From the IMG/VR virus record IMGVR_UViG_3300043399_000877, positions 1-64,000 of that record: DNA of 64,000 nt. The stretch is one strand, 5' to 3'. The position numbers and the translations under genes were made by a program. Below are positions 7,805 to 15,227 of this stretch, piece after piece. The notes beneath the pieces are model-generated. The model saw nothing but the letters and a program-made list of their open reading frames with translations, was not told the origin of the DNA and searched no databases. This DNA is from a virus. How positions within the stretch are numbered: position 1 is the first letter of the stretch; the number at the start of each line of letters is the position of its first letter.

Positions 7805-8254
7805 CTAAATATATACTCTTACGTCAGTAATACCGCTAGTGCCAACACTATAGGAGTCGCTGAACTTTGTCAATACATTTTTTAGTTCTGCATCAGAAAC
7901 GCGATATAGTTCGCGTTGTCCTTGACTGCCGACAAAATGATGGTCTTTTAACAACTTGTGAAATACAGATTCTAAATGCCAGCTGTCACGATCAGTTTCA
8001 ACCATTATTTGTGCATATATTCTAAAATCTATACCGGATTGATTCCGTCCACGAGCTATGGTTTCTGTATATTTTGCTCGTCCCATTTTCACAGGGCCGC
8101 GAGCAAGAATTCCAGTTTCATGATCGTGTAAATGCGCTCTACCAATGTAAACGCAGTATTCTGCGTTTTCCGGCGTCTCAGTTCTACCTGCTGGTATCCC
8201 TTCGTCAAGTCTTCGTTGTTTTAACTCTTTATACCCTTTGCCTTGCATCACCAT
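7805..8254 (-). CDS. GIY-YIG-type (T5orf172-like) nuclease candidate
   Basis: The protein of about 149 residues has VYIGRAH, then VKMGRAKYTETIARGRNQSG, IYAQI, LESVFHKLLKDHH and GQRELYRV. This order (Y-I-G, K-x-G-x-x, R near the centre, E-x-x-x-H-x-x-L, ELY) resembles the T5orf172/MUG113 branch of the GIY-YIG superfamily. The start is uncertain: the ATG at 8254 follows GGGG by about 12 bases, but the frame is open further upstream into the sulfotransferase gene. Homing or defence-related roles are possible; none is shown. Confidence 0.6.
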   Translation of the reverse strand: MVMQGKGYKELKQRRLDEGIPAGRTETPENAEYCVYIGRAHLHDHETGILARGPVKMGRAKYTETIARGRNQSGIDFRIYAQIMVETDRDSWHLESVFHKLLKDHHFVGSQGQRELYRVSDAELKNVLTKFSDSYSVGTSGITDVRVYI

Positions 8255-8882
8255 ACCATTTACTATACCCCAATTTTTCAAATACACTGTCCGGTATTGA
8301 GGCGTTGACTATTGCCACTTGTTGAGCAGTAAGTCTGACCGGTCTTTGATCGAGATAATACTCAATCATACTATCCTGAAAACCCTCGGACATAAACAAC
8401 GATCCGGGTTCAGGAACTTGCCAAATCACGCGATCGCGGGAAACTGGCAAACGTTCTCTAAGGCGCTCACGGCCTTGATAGGTTACTATGTCCTCGTAAC
8501 GCAGCAACAGCACGTTGGGCTTGTCAGCGAGCGCGAGCCAGCGCTCTGCGTGTAGGGCGTACAGTGCAGCTAGCCTGCGCAAGTTAATGCTGTCGTGCCC
8601 AGCTAGAGCCTCTGCGTCTGTGCTGTCTTGCAGCCCATAGTCATGAAAACAAACCAGCATGTCTGCTGGTTCTCTAAAAACCACACTCTCTGTCCAAGTG
8701 TAGGGGTTTTTGTATATTAACAATACTGTTTCTTGAGTTTGTTTTATCTCTTCTGGAACTTCTAGACTGTGTTTCCAGGTTCCAGGTCCATTGAGCCAAC
8801 CGGCTGAGAAAGTATTTCTCAGCAGGTGGTCTAAGAAAGTTGTTCCTGAACGTTGTAATCCGAAAGTATAATGTTTAAACAT
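8229..8882 (-). CDS. Sulfotransferase-like protein
   Basis: The 217-residue protein begins MFKHYTFGLQRSGTTFLDH, the 5'-PSB loop that binds the PAPS sulfate donor, and has LLLRYEDIVTY near residue 125, typical of the 3'-phosphate region. Such enzymes sulfate sugars, lipids or proteins. It sits at the end of the early run and just before the tRNA island. In a phage it may modify the host envelope or phage glycans; this is inference. Confidence 0.75.
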   Translation of the reverse strand: MFKHYTFGLQRSGTTFLDHLLRNTFSAGWLNGPGTWKHSLEVPEEIKQTQETVLLIYKNPYTWTESVVFREPADMLVCFHDYGLQDSTDAEALAGHDSINLRRLAALYALHAERWLALADKPNVLLLRYEDIVTYQGRERLRERLPVSRDRVIWQVPEPGSLFMSEGFQDSMIEYYLDQRPVRLTAQQVAIVNASIPDSVFEKLGYSKWYGDARQRV

Positions 8883-8902
8883 GCATTATTTATTGTCGGT
8901 TA

Positions 8903-8989
8903 TGGTGCCCGTGGAGGGACTTGAACCCCCACTCCTGTTACGGAAACGGATTTTGAATCCGCCGCGTCTACCAATTCCACCACACGGGC
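8903..8989 (-). tRNA. tRNA-Leu (anticodon CAA)
   Basis: Acceptor GCCCGTG pairs with CACGGGC, followed by A and an encoded CCA. The anticodon loop is TTCAAAA and there is a long variable arm, as expected for Leu. Reads UUG. Confidence 0.95.
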
Positions 8990-8993
8990 AAAT

Positions 8994-9236
8994 ATTTTTC
9001 GAAGCCGGTATCAGCTCAATCTCTAGTAGAAATTTAACGGGCCCAGCTGCTTTCTGACAACTATGTCGTCTGTTTTTCCACCGTTTAAGTCAGTCCTAGA
9101 ATAGCAACCGCATTGCGGTATCCTGACTTCACTTCGAAATTTGTTTAGTGTTGCACGAGCTAAAACTTATAGTTTATTGCCGGATTCTTGTGCACCATCG
9201 TCCTCACACCCCCCTAGGTGCGGCGCAACACTATCT
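8994..9236 (-). ncRNA. Structured non-coding RNA(s) between tRNA-Leu and tRNA-Asp
   Basis: No gene fits here, but two nested structures are obvious. TTTCGAAG at 8997-9004 pairs perfectly with 9132-9139, enclosing an AAGTCAG/CTGACTT helix and an ACCGC-ATT-GCGGT hairpin. A second domain is closed by TAGTGTTGC at 9146-9154 pairing with 9225-9233, with an inner GCACGAG/CTTGTGC helix. It lies between tRNAs on the same transcript, so it is likely released by tRNA processing. No known RNA family is recognised. Compare the stable RNAs C and D of the T4 tRNA cluster. Confidence 0.6.
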
Positions 9237-9313
9237 TGGCGACCTGTACGGGGATTGAACCCGTGATCTCTAGCGTGACAGGCTAGCGTCTTCAACCACT
9301 CGACTAACAGGCC
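9237..9313 (-). tRNA. tRNA-Asp (anticodon GTC)
   Basis: Acceptor GGCCTGT pairs with ACAGGTC (one G-U), then G and encoded CCA. Anticodon stem CTAGC/GCTAG with loop CTGTCAC; T-loop TTCAATC. Confidence 0.95.
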
Positions 9314-9318
9314 AATTT

Positions 9319-9409
9319 TGGCGGATGGTGGAGGATTCGAACCTCCGCCAGGCTATTAACCTGGACTCCCTTTCCAGGGGAGTATAATAAGCCACTCTAA
9401 CAACCATCC
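9319..9409 (-). tRNA. tRNA-Ser (anticodon GGA)
   Basis: Acceptor GGATGGT/ACCATCC with G and encoded CCA; anticodon loop CTGGAAA; long variable arm. Reads UCC/UCU. Confidence 0.95.
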
Positions 9410-9416
9410 TGAAATC

Positions 9417-9492
9417 TGGTGCGGGATGAGGGATTCGAACCCCCGACATTTTCGGTGTAAACGAAACGCTACTACCACTGAGCTAATCCCGC
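9417..9492 (-). tRNA. tRNA-Val (anticodon TAC)
   Basis: Acceptor GCGGGAT/ATCCCGC, A, encoded CCA; anticodon arm TTTCG-TTTACAC-CGAAA; canonical TTCGAAT T-loop. Confidence 0.96.
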
Positions 9493-9519
9493 GTTATATT
9501 TAACATACACTAGACACGC

Positions 9520-9795
9520 TTAGTTGTCTAGTGTTTTTTCACTTGCAGTTTTATACTTTTCCAAGTATTCGTAAACCTGCTCGTAGGTCTCAAACATTCG
9601 TGTTCCCTGTTTTGACATCACACGAACGGTGGACCCAAAACACTGTATTAGGCCAAATCCCGGATATCTTCCGTTACCCAACCGTCTAGTGTTCCATCTA
9701 TTGCGTCTAGGAACCGGGTCCCTAAACTCGTGTTCTATGTTTAATAGTTCTGCGCATCGGGCGTAGAACGCTTTCTTCTCTTCTCTCGTTTTCAT
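9520..9795 (-). CDS. Small hypothetical protein inside the tRNA array
   Basis: The 91-residue basic protein begins MKTREEKKAFYARCAELL and is rich in Arg. The ATG lies two bases after the CCA end of the upstream tRNA-Ser(TGA), so there is no room for a ribosome site on processed RNA; it may be translated only from unprocessed transcript or as a leaderless message. A longer frame runs back into the tRNA and is artefactual. Function unknown. Confidence 0.6.
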   Translation of the reverse strand: MKTREEKKAFYARCAELLNIEHEFRDPVPRRNRWNTRRLGNGRYPGFGLIQCFGSTVRVMSKQGTRMFETYEQVYEYLEKYKTASEKTLDN

Positions 9796-9797
9796 CT

Positions 9798-9887
9798 TGG
9801 CGGACAGGGTGGGATTCGAACCCACGGTACCCTTGCGGGTACGCTGGTTTTCAAGACCAGAGCCTTAAACCACTCGGCCACCTGTCC
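9798..9887 (-). tRNA. tRNA-Ser (anticodon TGA)
   Basis: Acceptor GGACAGG/CCTGTCC, G, encoded CCA; anticodon arm CTGGT-CTTGAAA-ACCAG; long variable arm. Its first base follows directly after the stop codon of the gene at 9888. Confidence 0.96.
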
Positions 9888-10643
9888 TTATCTTTTATTT
9901 ATCAAATCCTCGACATAGCATCTATCAACATAATGATTAACACCAGTATCTACCGTAAAATGTGTCCTCGGTTGGTTCTTCATTATCCATAGCTCGTATG
10001 CATGCCTCTCTGATTCTGCTATTACTTTTGTGGGAGTGTAGCTGTATATATCAGTGGGTTTTGGAAGTTTACGTATGTAATCGTTCCTTGCCCACCATAC
10101 ATTTCCACTTGTTATAGTGTCCCCAGTTTCTTTAGACTGAAGATCGCGAACACAGACAACATCATGATCTACTAGATGCTTTATACATCGAGTCCATTCA
10201 GTTATTGTAAAATGGTCTAATACCTCTCGCCAATTCCACACATTGGTACTGGTACCAGTCATACCTTTGGAATGTGTATATAAAACATATCCATCGTTAT
10301 TTTGGCAGTGTTCATGCAAATAGTCTAACGTCTGTCCTTCGTAAAGATTCTTTTGACTTATGTCCCTGACTTCTAAGACTCTTATAAACGGATATCTGGC
10401 GTTAACGTAGTTGACTACTTTTTCACAAAACGGTATATTATCTCCACCGTTTTCAGGAAAAAATCCACCGCCGTATTCGTCAGTTTCCCACCACATGGGC
10501 ATGCTTACACACAAATTCAAGTCAGCTGCCTCGTGCAATCGTGCTTGTGTTATTAGACGCATTTGCGCATCAAACATCCAGTGCCAGCGTAGTCCGCGGC
10601 TATCTGGCGGAATAAACAAATGGTAAAACAATTCTATTTTCAT
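9888..10643 (-). CDS. Glycosyltransferase-like protein (HSKG family)
   Basis: The 251-residue protein has YVLYTHSKGMTG near residue 120, NWREVLDHFTI soon after, and SGNVWWARNDYIRKL near residue 180. This trio (H-S-K-G, W-R-x-x-L-x-x-F, S-G-N-x-W-W-A) marks a family of putative glycosyltransferases found in marine phages and bacteria. Its stop codon abuts tRNA-Ser(TGA), so tRNA 5' maturation by RNase P would define the mRNA end. Likely substrate: a surface sugar; not shown. Confidence 0.7.
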   Translation of the reverse strand: MKIELFYHLFIPPDSRGLRWHWMFDAQMRLITQARLHEAADLNLCVSMPMWWETDEYGGGFFPENGGDNIPFCEKVVNYVNARYPFIRVLEVRDISQKNLYEGQTLDYLHEHCQNNDGYVLYTHSKGMTGTSTNVWNWREVLDHFTITEWTRCIKHLVDHDVVCVRDLQSKETGDTITSGNVWWARNDYIRKLPKPTDIYSYTPTKVIAESERHAYELWIMKNQPRTHFTVDTGVNHYVDRCYVEDLINKR

Positions 10644-10649
10644 TACGAT

Positions 10650-10870
10650 ATTTATTTTGGCGCCGGGCGGGGATTACTGCCTCCTGACTTCTCATCGAAG
10701 GGTCATGACCCTCTCAAAGCCATTTTCTCCATTCGCCTTTGGGTCATGACTCCCATCAGCCACACCTATGTGATACCCAGCTAACTTAATTGGAAGAACA
10801 GTCTCGGAATCGGAGCAGTGCCAGCACCGCGTCCAGTGGGTCGGTAACACGAAAACTGTTCTTCAAGTTA
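10650..10870 (-). ncRNA. Structured intergenic RNA with 10-bp closing helix
   Basis: No gene fits between the glycosyltransferase-like and methyltransferase genes. GAAGAACAGT at 10793-10802 pairs perfectly with 10855-10864, enclosing about 50 bases, and a 14-base perfect palindrome AGGGTCATGACCCT sits at 10699-10712 with a related GGGTCATGACTCCC at 10741-10754. It lies in the tRNA island, so it is probably one more small stable RNA. The helix reaches two bases into the methyltransferase stop codon. Confidence 0.5.
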
Positions 10871-11489
10871 AGTTTTTTAGTGCAGTTATTATCTGGTCTC
10901 TAGTCCAAATACACACATTTCGTTTTACAAACGACGGAAGAGTGTCATTTATAGAAAACACTGGATCAGGAAAATTAAATGGGTGTTTTTTAAAGTTAAG
11001 CTCTGCATAACCGCCAGTCGTTATGTTTACATTTTCTGCAGGAGTATCGTGGCAGGTAGTAAACAGAAGTGGCGTACCACTTCTTAAAAAATTATTTAAC
11101 GTTGCATATATGTCTTTGAAAGACATATGAAACATGCAATCTCTACAAAGCATCATATCTGCTTGCGGTAACGGGTCAACTGTTATATCCATAACTCTAA
11201 GATCCAGGTTTGGAAACTTAGCCCGGTTTTTTTCTATCAAAAAATCAACTACGTCGGCACCGATATACTTTATATCAAGGGTGTCAACTAATGTTCCCAT
11301 CCACGTAAGGTCACCACATCCAGCATCAAAAAGTGTTTTTACATTAAACTGCTCGATTATGCCGGGAAAGGCTGATCTTAATTGTTCTGTGTACCATAAA
11401 GAAGATCCGGGACCACTCAAAGGTGTATCACCCTGTCCGCCCCATTCTTCATTTTTGTATATTTTTGAAAATATTTCTTTATTGCTCAT
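10863..11489 (-). CDS. Class I SAM-dependent methyltransferase
   Basis: The 208-residue protein has LFDAGCGDLTWM (motif I, SAM binding) near residue 52, YIGADVVD (motif II) and ADMMLCRDCMFHM (motif IV region). It begins MSNKEIFSKIYKNEEWGG, as in small sugar or metabolite methyltransferases. A CTAAATA late-like motif lies just before the start. The substrate is unknown; with the glycosyltransferase-like neighbours a glycan is plausible. Confidence 0.8.
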   Translation of the reverse strand: MSNKEIFSKIYKNEEWGGQGDTPLSGPGSSLWYTEQLRSAFPGIIEQFNVKTLFDAGCGDLTWMGTLVDTLDIKYIGADVVDFLIEKNRAKFPNLDLRVMDITVDPLPQADMMLCRDCMFHMSFKDIYATLNNFLRSGTPLLFTTCHDTPAENVNITTGGYAELNFKKHPFNFPDPVFSINDTLPSFVKRNVCIWTRDQIITALKNLT

Positions 11490-11519
11490 ACAATATTTAG
11501 TCGTTTTTGCATAGCTTGA

Positions 11520-12543
11520 GATTACAGCATGCTTCGAGTGCCTTTCTGGAGTACCACCGGCCTTGCGAGCCGTGTTGCCAGTTTATCCACTAAAGCCAGT
11601 TACGGTCATTCAGTATCACTCATGGTCGCCTTGTTGAGGAGTGGCATTTCTCCTGTCGCACGTTGCTATTCGTCCATCAATCCTTCGCCTGCCTTGCGAG
11701 CAGTTCACTTCCGCTAAGAAGTTACGCTATCTTTCCGAACAACTACATCAGCCTTGCGAGCATCCGTAGACCACATTCTCTTTCGAGTGTGGTATTAGAC
11801 CACTTTCACAACGTACCGGGACAGTCTTTCGCTTTTGAGTCAATAGTAGGACTTGAACCTACAGTCGACGGTTCCATAAAACCGTTGCATTACCATTATG
11901 CAATATTGCGAACCTACTTCGATGTGCTGTCCCAGTTGCACCATGTCTTGTTAGACACAGTATACAACACACCGACTGTCTTTCAGCTTGCGGCTTACTC
12001 AACCTTACTTCACGAGTCCGGGGCCTAACCCTTCTTCGCTTGTAATGCTACCTAGCCTTTGCTTGCGGGCTCAGACAGTGTAGCTACCTGTTGATATTCA
12101 GCACTCGTTAGTTTGGCTGAAAGCTGTTCGGGCGCCAACCCTCTTACCACTCACCGACTGGCTCTGTGGCTATCCTTTCGGACAACTCTCCTAACTTAAT
12201 GCCTACCGCCATTCTACTGACGGGACTTGCTTTCGCGTCATTGCGAGTCAAGTCTAATCCAGGCTTGTATGAACGAACCATTGCTGGTGCCAGTTTATAG
12301 GAAACCTGGCCTTGGGTGTGTTACCACACTTATTCTAGTGACGTCATACCGCCAATCTTTAACACAAAGCCCACGTTTCACAACGTTAACTTTGCGAGTC
12401 TCTGTTTTTAACTGTACCCCAAAACGTTGCCAATTGACTGGCTGGTTATACCTTGTTGGGTAGGATACGGATAAACTCCGTTTTTTGCCACATACAGTTA
12501 AAAACAGAGCGTTTACTCTGTTTGCTAAATTTTCAAAGAGCGT
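11520..12543 (-). ncRNA. Large ornate non-coding RNA (about 1 kb; GOLLD/ROOL-like class)
   Basis: No minus-strand gene fits in over 1 kb, yet the sequence is full of designed structure. A 17-bp perfect helix joins 12493-12509 to 12400-12416. Many GNRA-capped hairpins occur: CTCGCAAG recurs at least five times, two copies sitting on stems that covary (CGGC/GCCG and CTGC/GCAG), and GAAA loops appear in CTCGAAAGAG and TCCGAAAGGA. A tRNA-like element is embedded in the 3' half and clasped by a GGGACAG/CTGTCCC helix. It is headed by tandem promoters, a boxB-like hairpin and boxA. Size, tetraloops, phage tRNA-cluster context and an internal tRNA-like insert match the GOLLD class of giant phage RNAs, but I cannot align it to the consensus; it may be a new family. 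Confidence 0.72.
11838..11912 (-). ncRNA. tRNA-like element inside the large RNA (8-base anticodon loop)
   Basis: A canonical T-arm GTAGG-TTCAAGT-CCTAC, a D-arm GCAT...ATGC and an anticodon-like stem ACGGT/ACCGT are present. The anticodon loop is TTTATGGA, eight bases instead of seven, and the acceptor pairs at only five positions (CAATA/TATTG). No CCA. It is probably a structural insert rather than a working tRNA. Confidence 0.5.
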
Positions 12544-12557
12544 GTAACTACTGTTAC
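12526..12557 (-). promoter_or_regulatory. boxB-like hairpin plus boxA antitermination signal (unit 1)
   Basis: In transcript order GTAAC-AGTA-GTTAC forms a perfect 5-bp hairpin, then after AC comes GCTCTTTGAAAATTTA, close to the bacterial rRNA boxA (TGCTCTTTAACA). The same pair occurs at 21588-21615. In rRNA operons boxA recruits NusB/NusE and protects untranslated RNA from Rho. Here it precedes the 1-kb RNA and tRNAs. Confidence 0.72.
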
Positions 12558-12568
12558 GTTATGTTGTT

Positions 12569-12596
12569 AATATAGCAGCTAGTGCAGCAATGTCAA
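12569..12596 (-). promoter_or_regulatory. Sigma70 promoter, proximal, of stable-RNA unit 1
   Basis: TTGACA, 16 bases, TATATT, then AACAACATAACG, on the minus strand. The bases from -10 onward are shared with the proximal promoter at 21637. Confidence 0.82.
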
Positions 12597-12754
12597 CAAC
12601 TATTTTGGTCTTGTTGCGGACTGTGTTTTTCTTTGCACAAAAATGTAAGGAACAGTCTTTGCAACGTCGTTTTAGTATACCGCGCAGTGTGTTTTTTCAT
12701 CCAAAGAAAGTATTTTAAGGAACACTGTTTGCGGCGTCGTTTTGTCGTGTTGTT

Positions 12755-12782
12755 AATATAGCAGCTCTTGCAAGTTTGTCAA
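12755..12782 (-). promoter_or_regulatory. Sigma70 promoter, distal, of stable-RNA unit 1
   Basis: TTGACA, 16 bases, TATATT followed by AACAACACGAC. It stands about 185 bases upstream of the proximal promoter, like P1/P2 of rRNA operons. A weaker TATACT near 12674-12679 may be a third start. Confidence 0.8.
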
Positions 12783-12792
12783 CAACTAAATT

Positions 12793-12873
12793 GGTACACA
12801 CATCGTCTGCAGAATTGAACTGCGATCAGTCCCTATAGGACTAGCACGACCTTTGTGCTATGAACGATGTGCG
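12793..12873 (-). ncRNA. tRNA-like element with encoded CCA
   Basis: GCACATC can pair with GATGTGT, followed by A and CCA, and a GTTCAATTC T-loop is present. However the D-arm is over-long, the anticodon stem (AGTCC/GGACT) leaves a five-base loop, and the T-stem has a C-A mismatch. It is a degenerate tRNA or a tRNA-like processing signal upstream of the promoters. Confidence 0.45.
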
Positions 12874-12951
12874 TATAATTTAACTTGCGGCGTGTGTTTT
12901 GCTGATTTAAAGGTCAATTATTAAGGAACACGCTATGCAAGTATTGTGTAA

Positions 12952-13013
12952 CCGGGCCGCGGATTGTGAGTTTTTTCCAAATAAAAATATAAGGAACAAT
13001 CTGTGCGGCCCGG
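12952..13013 (-). other. Long hairpin after the gene at 13021
   Basis: CCGGGCCGC at 12952-12960 pairs perfectly with 13005-13013, with further GATTGT/ACAATC pairing inside. There is no T-run, so it looks more like an RNase III or mRNA 3'-end structure than a classic terminator. Confidence 0.55.
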
Positions 13014-13020
13014 TATTCTG

Positions 13021-14757
13021 TTAGTTCAGCAGCAGGTTTTCCAACCGGTCGTAGCTGAAGCTGCCGTAGCTGAGATCGTGATCGTATTCTACACCGTCTG
13101 CGCGATCCAAGTCGTAGCTGATGCCGGCGGCATCCAACAGTTGGCTCACAGTCCAGAAACGGCTGGTACCACGAGCAACAACAGCAGTTGACTTGTTGTC
13201 CACACTCCAACGGTTATCGTTGAGACGACCCTGGTAGACAGTGAAGGTGTTGTTGTTGACAAAACCGATCACATTACCGCGGCTATCCAGCGAACCCTTT
13301 TCGCGAATTACGACGTCCTCAATCCAACGATCCTTGCCGTCACGACCCACGACCAGTTCAAACCCAGCACCGTTGTTACCACTGAAGATGTTAACAAACA
13401 GGCCGTATTCGACACCGGTACTGGTCATGAATTCCATAGCACCGTTGCGAGCGCTGGTCATATCACCACTGAAGGTAACCGGATTGCTCTTGCTGTAACC
13501 ACTCCATGCACCCCAACCAGTACGATGACCGCTGCGGTCAATAGTGCTGAGATCGAGGTCATGTGCGCCCCAGTCGTCTTGCCAGTAAACACCGGCGCTG
13601 ATACGTCCACCACTCACGGTGATGTTGGTACCGTAGGGCAGGTTACCCAGTGCTTGCTTGCGGCTGATCGGAAGACCGTAATCAACAGTGCTATCCAGCA
13701 AAATACGCTTGCCCTGAAGACCAGCAAGATCGCGGCGGAGGCTAGCAACAATCATGTCACGGACACGATTCAGTCCAGCAGTATCACGAACCGCGCGGCC
13801 TGTTTCAAGATGCACTTTACCGTTGCGAACAATAAATGCGTCGGTATCCTGACCGGTGTGCTTGTACTCGATCAAGTTCAGGATCTTGAAGCGGTCACGA
13901 AGGCTAACCTTCTCAAGCGCCGTCTGGTCTGCACGACCAGCCAGTGCCAGTGCAAGGAACCGCTTGCCGATCGGTTCGTGAACCGGGACATGGTTGCGCT
14001 TGCTGAGTCGGGTGATACGGTTAATCACGTTACGATTGACAGCTCGCTTTGCAGCAAGGATCAACGGCTTGTGGCGGTTGAACACCTGTGCCAGCGGCAT
14101 TTCGTGTGCTTCTAGAAACTTGGTAGTAATCTGGCTGCAAACTTTGATGCTGTCAATAACCTGACGGCTCTTGATCAGCAGGGTTTTTCCGGTTGCAACC
14201 TTCACCATATAACGAACAGCGTCGTCACCGTTGTTGAAACGGTCGCGATTGGGATTGAACAGTTCAACCCGCAGTTCGTTATTACGAATCTGGTTTACAT
14301 CGTAGTCGATGTTGAAGTCCTGGATGATCTGACGAACAAGATCAGAATCTTTAACCGGAGCATTTGCATAAATCAGTGCGCGAACACGATCAGCAAGTTG
14401 CTCAACAGTGATACCCTGAACATAGGTCATAACCATAACCTGGCCTTCTTCAACTTCCAGGTCAAACAGGCCCGGACGATTGAGACCGTAAACTTCCACG
14501 TAGTGGAGCAGTTGCTTGGTCACCAGCTGAACAAGGCTGGCAGTATCACGCTCAACACGCCCGAAAAGGGTGCGAATAGCGAGCGGACTGCGGGTTGCCA
14601 TCAACACAGCCCTATGAACCGAGTTGGGTTCAAAGTCGGTGACAACAGCCAGTTTTTCAACCAACGAAGTGTTAACCACGCCGGTCGTCGCTCCGGGTTC
14701 TACAACCAGAGCATTGAACAGTTTAAGAACGTTTGCTTGTGCAGTCTGATTGTACAT
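13021..14757 (-). CDS. Large conserved protein with C-terminal DLDLS beta-domain
   Basis: The 578-residue protein begins MYNQTAQANVLKLFNAL; AAAGGAG lies seven bases before this ATG, so a GTG 21 bases upstream is rejected. Residues about 1-370 are helical and repetitive. Residues about 390-480 hold VYWQDDWGAHDLDLSTID, then VTFSGDMTSARNGAMEF, a pattern seen in the C-terminal domain of the MXAN_6230/SCO0854 group and reminiscent of TerD-type metal-binding beta sandwiches. Large and well expressed (its own strong promoter at 14781), it may bind host components. True function unknown; the domain resemblance is from memory of motifs. Confidence 0.78.
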   Translation of the reverse strand: MYNQTAQANVLKLFNALVVEPGATTGVVNTSLVEKLAVVTDFEPNSVHRAVLMATRSPLAIRTLFGRVERDTASLVQLVTKQLLHYVEVYGLNRPGLFDLEVEEGQVMVMTYVQGITVEQLADRVRALIYANAPVKDSDLVRQIIQDFNIDYDVNQIRNNELRVELFNPNRDRFNNGDDAVRYMVKVATGKTLLIKSRQVIDSIKVCSQITTKFLEAHEMPLAQVFNRHKPLILAAKRAVNRNVINRITRLSKRNHVPVHEPIGKRFLALALAGRADQTALEKVSLRDRFKILNLIEYKHTGQDTDAFIVRNGKVHLETGRAVRDTAGLNRVRDMIVASLRRDLAGLQGKRILLDSTVDYGLPISRKQALGNLPYGTNITVSGGRISAGVYWQDDWGAHDLDLSTIDRSGHRTGWGAWSGYSKSNPVTFSGDMTSARNGAMEFMTSTGVEYGLFVNIFSGNNGAGFELVVGRDGKDRWIEDVVIREKGSLDSRGNVIGFVNNNTFTVYQGRLNDNRWSVDNKSTAVVARGTSRFWTVSQLLDAAGISYDLDRADGVEYDHDLSYGSFSYDRLENLLLN

Positions 14758-14780
14758 CGTTGTCTCCTTTGTATGCACAC

Positions 14781-14809
14781 TTTATAACAGTTGTCGCGTG
14801 TTGCGTCAA
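14781..14809 (-). promoter_or_regulatory. Sigma70 promoter for the gene at 13021
   Basis: TTGACG, 17 bases, TATAAA on the minus strand, about 24 bases before the start codon. Confidence 0.75.
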
Positions 14810-14831
14810 GTGTTATTTTGAAGTCTTTATT

Positions 14832-15227
14832 TTAGTCTTTATGGTGTTGCCAAAGTTTGTCTGAACCACCTAGGTGACCCCAGTCAGAGTCGACAACCAT
14901 TTTTGAACTAATACCGCCGCGCGGGCGGAAAGTAATTTCAAGACGAATACGAAATGGATCGTAGGCTTCCATCAAATGCTTATACATCACGTCTGTAGCC
15001 CTCTCGTATGAAATTACGGTATCTCGATATTGTATCAGATACTCTTTGAGAGATTTTAGTTCAATTGTTTTTTCTTTACCATGAAACCAAATCTTGATAT
15101 GTCCAAAGTCTGGTTGGTTTTTCACCCCAAGAAATGTAAATTCCGGAATATCAATCTGTTGTTCATATCCAGCGGCAGCATTTGGTAAAGATTTTAGTGT
15201 ATTTTCAATTGTATTCCAAAGTTTCAT
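14832..15227 (-). CDS. QueF-fold protein lacking the catalytic cysteine
   Basis: The 131-residue protein matches the T-fold 7-cyano-7-deazaguanine reductase: PEFTFLGVKNQPDFG near residue 28, the QueF signature ELKSLKEYLIQYRD near residue 56, and FRPRGGISSKMVV near residue 100. In active QueF the first motif reads L-C-P and its Cys forms the thioimide with preQ0; here that position is Gly. The His of the F-H-E-D segment also appears replaced by Tyr (SYERATD), while the Asp of QPDF and the following Glu remain. So the fold and perhaps deazapurine binding are kept but nitrile reduction is not expected. It overlaps the upstream stop by one base (TAATG). Confidence 0.82.
   Translation of the reverse strand: MKLWNTIENTLKSLPNAAAGYEQQIDIPEFTFLGVKNQPDFGHIKIWFHGKEKTIELKSLKEYLIQYRDTVISYERATDVMYKHLMEAYDPFRIRLEITFRPRGGISSKMVVDSDWGHLGGSDKLWQHHKD

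Larger units (their letters stand above)
12646..12998. repeat. Four copies of TAAGGAACA in the leader of unit 1
   Basis: TAAGGAACA occurs at 12646, 12716, 12922 and 12990 (plus-strand reading). The copies at 12646 and 12716 continue into related GCAACGTCGTTTT and GCGGCGTCGTTTT sequences, so a longer unit is partly repeated. They lie among tandem promoters. Function unknown; possibly duplicated transcript-start modules or protein-binding sites. Confidence 0.6.
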
